Source: Lysobacter sp. MMG2
GTDB taxonomy: Bacteria; Pseudomonadota; Gammaproteobacteria; Xanthomonadales; Xanthomonadaceae
Reading direction: 5' to 3'
Assembly: GCF_016735495.2 (NCBI RefSeq)
Contig: NZ_JAERQY020000002.1
Location: forward strand, 558,001-622,000
DNA length: 64,000 bases
The notes under the pieces are model-generated. The model did not search any database, had not been told where the DNA came from, and saw only the letters and a program-made list of their open reading frames with translations. Shown piece by piece: positions 61,016 through 64,000 of this stretch. The position numbers and the translations under genes are program-made. How positions within the stretch are numbered: position 1 is the stretch's first letter; every line of letters begins with the position of its first letter.

Positions 61016-61777
61016 CTACTCGATCCGCTGGAGGTACTCGGTGCCGCCCATGTAGCGCATCTGCCGCTGGATGGCCTGCGATCGCCGCTGCACGTACGGA
61101 CCGGGCCGGCTGATGCTGTAGCGGCGCGGGCTCGGCAAGACCGCGGCCATGCGCGCGGCCTCGGCCGGCCCGAGGCGGTCGGCATCCTTGCCGAAGTAGG
61201 TGCGGGCCGCGGCCTGCGCGCCGTACACGCCGTCGCCGAACTCGGCGATGTTGACGTACACCTCGATGATGCGGTGCTTGGGCCACAGCGCTTCGATCAG
61301 CACCGTGTACCAGGCCTCGATGCCCTTGCGCACCCAGCTTCGTCCGCTCCACAGGAACAGGTTCTTGGCGGTCTGCTGGCTGATCGTGCTGCCGCCGCGC
61401 ACCCTGCGGCCGCGTTCGTTGTTCTTGCGCGCCTTTTCGATGGCCTTGAGATCGAAGCCGAAGTGGTCGGCGAAGTTCTGGTCCTCCGAGGCCACGACCG
61501 CCAGCGGCACATGGGGCGAGATCTCGTCCAGGTCACGCCAGTCGTGGGCGATGCGGAAGCGCCAGTCGCCTTCGCTCCATGCCTCCAGCTGACGGGACAG
61601 CATGAACGCGCTGAAGGCCGGATCGACGAAACGCAGCGTCGCCACCTGCACCACGCTCAACAGCAGCAGGGCGAACGGCAACGCGATCAGCCACCGCAGC
61701 CAGCGCCGGCGTCGGCGCGGCGGTACCGTCTTGGACCCGTCGGGCCTGTCTTCTTCGCGCACGTTCATGCCTTGCAC
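61016..61777 (-). CDS. mtgA: Monofunctional biosynthetic peptidoglycan transglycosylase
   Basis: A 253-residue inner-membrane GT51 enzyme. One membrane helix near 27-47, then the catalytic motifs [15 protein letters not shown] near 93 (catalytic Glu), [17 protein letters not shown] near 123 and [19 protein letters not shown] near 165. It polymerises lipid II. Two starts are possible: GTG at 61777 with GGAG eight bases upstream, or ATG at 61768; the first is reported. It lies upstream of the GT2 gene (29-base gap), perhaps co-transcribed. Confidence 0.94.
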   Translation of the reverse strand: MQGMNVREEDRPDGSKTVPPRRRRRWLRWLIALPFALLLLSVVQVATLRFVDPAFSAFMLSRQLEAWSEGDWRFRIAHDWRDLDEISPHVPLAVVASEDQNFADHFGFDLKAIEKARKNNERGRRVRGGSTISQQTAKNLFLWSGRSWVRKGIEAWYTVLIEALWPKHRIIEVYVNIAEFGDGVYGAQAAARTYFGKDADRLGPAEAARMAAVLPSPRRYSISRPGPYVQRRSQAIQRQMRYMGGTEYLQRIE

Positions 61778-61873
61778 GGGCGTTGCTCCATCCCCATTTG
61801 TGTTCGTCCATCCCTTTTCACACGATCGCGCGCATTATTCCAATCACGCGCGCAGACCGCACGAGTCCTCCGC

Positions 61874-62794
61874 ATGACCGATACCTCGACCGCGCCCGCC
61901 GGCGACCGCGACCAGTTGACCCGTTTTCTCATCCAAGGCGCAGGGGTGCGCGGGGTGCGCGTGCACCTGCAGGACACCTGGGACCAGATCCGCAGTCGCG
62001 CCGAGTACCCGCAGGCCGCCGCCGAGCTGCTAGGCGAAGCCGCCGCCGCCGCGGCACTGTTCACCGGCCACGCCAAGGTCGACGGTCGCCTCTCGGTGCA
62101 GTTGCGCGGGCACGGCGCGCTGCGCACCCTCTTCGCCGAATGCACCGCGGCGGGCACGCTGCGCGGCATCGCACAGGTGGACGAGCACGCCCAAACGGTC
62201 TCGCGCGACCTGCGCGAACTGGGTCCCGACGCAGTGCTCGCCATCACCATCGAGAACCCGTCCATCGACGGCCGCGAGCCCATGCGCTACCAGGGCCTGG
62301 TGGCGCTGGAATCGGACTCGCTGACGGAGGCCTTCGAGGATTACTTCCGCCAGTCCGAGCAGCTGCCGACCCGCCTGCTGCTGGCCGCCGACGAACGGCA
62401 GGTGGCGGGACTGATGCTGCAGAAGCTTCCGTCGGATCATGGGGATGACGACGGCTGGTCGCGTGTGGGCGCCCTATTCGACACGCTCACCACGCGCGAA
62501 CTGCTGGAATGGTCGGCGGAGGACCTGCTGACCCGCCTGTTCCATGAGGACGGGGTCCAGGTCCTGGGACGCAAACCGCTCCGCTTTGCCTGCTCCTGCT
62601 CCCGGGAACGGGTGGAATCGATGCTCGTCTCCCTCGGGGCCGCCGAGGCGGAGGCAGCGGTGGAGGCGGCCGGTGGCGCCGCCCAGATCCGTTGCGAGTT
62701 TTGCGGACAGAGTTACCGTTTCGATGCGGAGGAAATCGCTAGCTTGTTTGCCGTGGCGACAACGGAGATGGCGGCCCCTGAAAGGCTGCAGTAG
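61874..62794 (+). CDS. hslO: Redox-regulated chaperone Hsp33
   Basis: A 306-residue protein. The chaperone core has FLIQGAGVRGVRVHLQDTW near 17 and ALFTGHAKVDGRLSVQLRGHG near 60. The C-terminal zinc switch is CSCS near 247 and CEFC near 280, the four Cys that bind Zn2+ when reduced and form disulfides on oxidation, activating the chaperone. ATG at 61874, just 97 bases from the divergent mtgA start. The ORF could be extended upstream but without homology. Confidence 0.94.
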   Translation: MTDTSTAPAGDRDQLTRFLIQGAGVRGVRVHLQDTWDQIRSRAEYPQAAAELLGEAAAAAALFTGHAKVDGRLSVQLRGHGALRTLFAECTAAGTLRGIAQVDEHAQTVSRDLRELGPDAVLAITIENPSIDGREPMRYQGLVALESDSLTEAFEDYFRQSEQLPTRLLLAADERQVAGLMLQKLPSDHGDDDGWSRVGALFDTLTTRELLEWSAEDLLTRLFHEDGVQVLGRKPLRFACSCSRERVESMLVSLGAAEAEAAVEAAGGAAQIRCEFCGQSYRFDAEEIASLFAVATTEMAAPERLQ

Positions 62795-62817
62795 CACCTC
62801 CGACGTCACTCGGGGAA

Positions 62818-62846
62818 TTGTTAAATAAACATAAACGGTCTATAGT
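62818..62846 (+). promoter_or_regulatory. Sigma-70-type promoter for the secreted protein gene
   Basis: TTGTTA (62818-62823), a 17-base spacer of AT-rich sequence, then TATAGT (62841-62846). Close to consensus in both boxes and spacing; AT content stands out in this GC-rich genome. A 53-base leader to the ATG holds AGAGAGGGGAAC. Confidence 0.78.
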
Positions 62847-62899
62847 CGCGGTCCTCAAGAGAGGGGAACTCCGCCGGGTTTACCCGGTCGTACAAGACC

Positions 62900-63757
62900 A
62901 TGAACACGCGCCTGCTTCGACTGCCATTGACCCTGATGCTCGCCCTGGGCGTGGTGTCGGGCGTCCATGCGCAGGCCAGGCGCACCCCGGAGACGACCTA
63001 CCTCCCGGTCTGGAACCAGACCAGCGGCAAGCTCGAATACCTCCTGCAGCTCGAGCCCACCGGCACCCCGGTGGCAGGCGCCCGCTGGCGCGTGGGCAGC
63101 AATACCCTCGACGCTGCGTTCGGCCTGGAAGCCGGCGACACCCTCGGCCTGGTCTGCGATCGCAAGACCGGACTGGCCGGTGCAATCGGCAACCTCGCCA
63201 ATCACTGCATGCTCGCCTCGATGGACGAGGACGACGACCATTCCGGCACGCGCCAAGGCACCCTCGGTGCCAGCCTGAGTCGCGCGGGTGGCAAGGTCGG
63301 CCTGGCGCTCGGCACGGGTCGCGACACCCTACCCGCCTGGCTGAGCCCCAACTCGAAGTTCAGCAAGGTCGACCAGAACACGCTCACCGTGTACGGCCAG
63401 AAGAACATCGGCCGCGAGGCCACGGTGTCCATCGGCGGCACCTGGGCACGCGCGAAGCTGATCCCGGCCGGCGAAGTGCCCGCCCTGGCCGATCGCTGGA
63501 ACACCAAGAGCCTCACGGTCGGCGCTGGCGTCGGCAACTTCAGCGCAAACATCGTCGGCCGCGTGGTCGACACCCCCGGCGAGCCGGGCCAGTGGGAAGG
63601 CCTCGGCGTCGGTCTGACCTGGCGCACGCCGTGGAGCGGCCAGCTCACGGTGGGCGCGGAGAACGTCGTGACCCGCGGCCGCAACCCGTTCGCCCCCGAA
63701 AACGGCGACAAGGACGAGGGCACCGTTCCCTATGTCCGTTACGAGCAGGATCTCTGA
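62900..63757 (+). CDS. Secreted beta-rich protein of unknown function
   Basis: A 285-residue protein with a signal peptide (LPLTLMLALGVVSGVHAQA, cleavage near 27). The mature part has no motif I recognise. It has an alternating polar/hydrophobic pattern with repeated glycine-rich strands (VGLALGTGRDT, VSIGGTWARA, SLTVGAGVGNFSANIVGRV, GVGLTWRTPWSGQLTVGAENVV), as in an outer-membrane or beta-sandwich protein, and ends VRYEQDL. Two Cys residues flank residues 85-105 and could form a disulfide in the periplasm. It has its own strong promoter. Confidence 0.78.
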   Translation: MNTRLLRLPLTLMLALGVVSGVHAQARRTPETTYLPVWNQTSGKLEYLLQLEPTGTPVAGARWRVGSNTLDAAFGLEAGDTLGLVCDRKTGLAGAIGNLANHCMLASMDEDDDHSGTRQGTLGASLSRAGGKVGLALGTGRDTLPAWLSPNSKFSKVDQNTLTVYGQKNIGREATVSIGGTWARAKLIPAGEVPALADRWNTKSLTVGAGVGNFSANIVGRVVDTPGEPGQWEGLGVGLTWRTPWSGQLTVGAENVVTRGRNPFAPENGDKDEGTVPYVRYEQDL

Positions 63758-63806
63758 CGATCCGCCGTCCGCGCCAGCCGCGGATTTAACTCCTTGAATC
63801 CAAAGA

Positions 63807-63831
63807 CCGCTCGCGGGGTTCTCGTGAGCGG
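63807..63831 (+). terminator. Weak terminator candidate after the secreted protein gene
   Basis: Stem CCGCTCGCG / CGTGAGCGG (one G-T wobble), loop of 7, followed by GCGCCTTCGTTT rather than a T tract. The remaining bases to the window end (63832-64000) hold no gene; they are probably the leader of the next gene, with CTTCTTTGACGCCG-type sequence. Confidence 0.45.
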
Positions 63832-64000
63832 CGCCTTCGTTTGGGCACATCTCTTGCCTTCCAGCCCCCTGCCGGGGTCGATACACCCGCGTACGGCCTT
63901 CACAAGTTCGAAACTGTGCATTAACGACACTTTCACTTCTCTTCGAACGTGGTTAGGATCGGGTTGCCTTGCCGTTTTTGGCGTCTTCTTTGACGCCGTC

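Noticed and set aside
1-64000. tRNA, rRNA, CRISPR array, prophage or IS element
   Set aside because: No transposase, integrase, capsid or Cas motif and no direct-repeat/spacer pattern was seen. The tandem repeats present are heptamers, hexamers and palindromes, not CRISPR-like. Absence by eye is not proof for tRNAs.

Overview
The window is GC-rich, densely coding bacterial chromosome. Its gene content and order point to Xanthomonadaceae, most likely a Lysobacter or Luteimonas relative. The evidence is: enzyme I of the PTS next to mgtE; pilT and pilU beside yggS and proC; a metX-metB-hom operon behind an S-box leader; propeller-type hybrid histidine kinases; a secreted multidomain chitinase; and many dispersed extragenic palindromes built on GTCATCCCGGCGAAGGCCGGG-like cores. 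No rRNA, tRNA, CRISPR array, prophage or insertion sequence was recognised. Genus-level assignment is inference.

Layout. 0-6 kb: PTS enzyme I (cut by the window edge), Mg2+ transporter mgtE, an esterase lipoprotein, and the minus-strand yqgE-ruvX-pyrB cluster. 6-11.2 kb: a zinc peptidase lipoprotein, 3-methyladenine glycosylase I and two consecutive DUF1254/DUF1214 lipoproteins, ending at a strong bidirectional terminator. 11.2-16 kb: twitching-motility ATPases pilU and pilT, then yggS, proC and a small lipoprotein. 16-21.7 kb: pdxH, an unannotated 36-codon gene and a cobalamin-binding-like protein in one overlapping chain; then a glycerate-kinase-like protein, aroK-aroB, a WGR mini-protein and hemE.

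21.7-29.8 kb is the most unusual part. It holds a TonB-dependent receptor reduced to its two ends, followed by two head-to-tail giant hybrid sensor kinases. Their sensor halves have diverged but their kinase/receiver halves are almost identical. 29.9-33.7 kb: a YceI - cytochrome b561 - YceI operon, a glutaredoxin-like gene and L-serine dehydratase. 33.7-35 kb is a repeat-filled island. 35-42.1 kb: an MHYT-PAS-GGDEF-EAL c-di-GMP protein and a three-gene periplasmic molybdenum hydroxylase operon with a three-heme cytochrome c. 42.1-45.1 kb: chitinase behind a perfect 14-bp LacI-type palindrome, then a stand-alone winged-helix protein.

45.5-49.1 kb is the methionine operon under a probable SAM-I riboswitch. 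49.2-64 kb: a phytase-like propeller lipoprotein, an M23 endopeptidase, an HDOD protein, prfC, a 2OG hydroxylase paired with a sulfotransferase, hemolysin III, AsmA, a CBS protein, a GT2 glycosyltransferase, mtgA, hslO and an unrecognised secreted protein with a good sigma-70 promoter.

Most genes are core metabolism or envelope functions. Many neighbours overlap by 1-4 bases, which suggests translational coupling. The accessory or evolving parts are the sensor-kinase tandem with the decayed receptor, the composite repeats, the chitinase region and the molybdenum hydroxylase operon.
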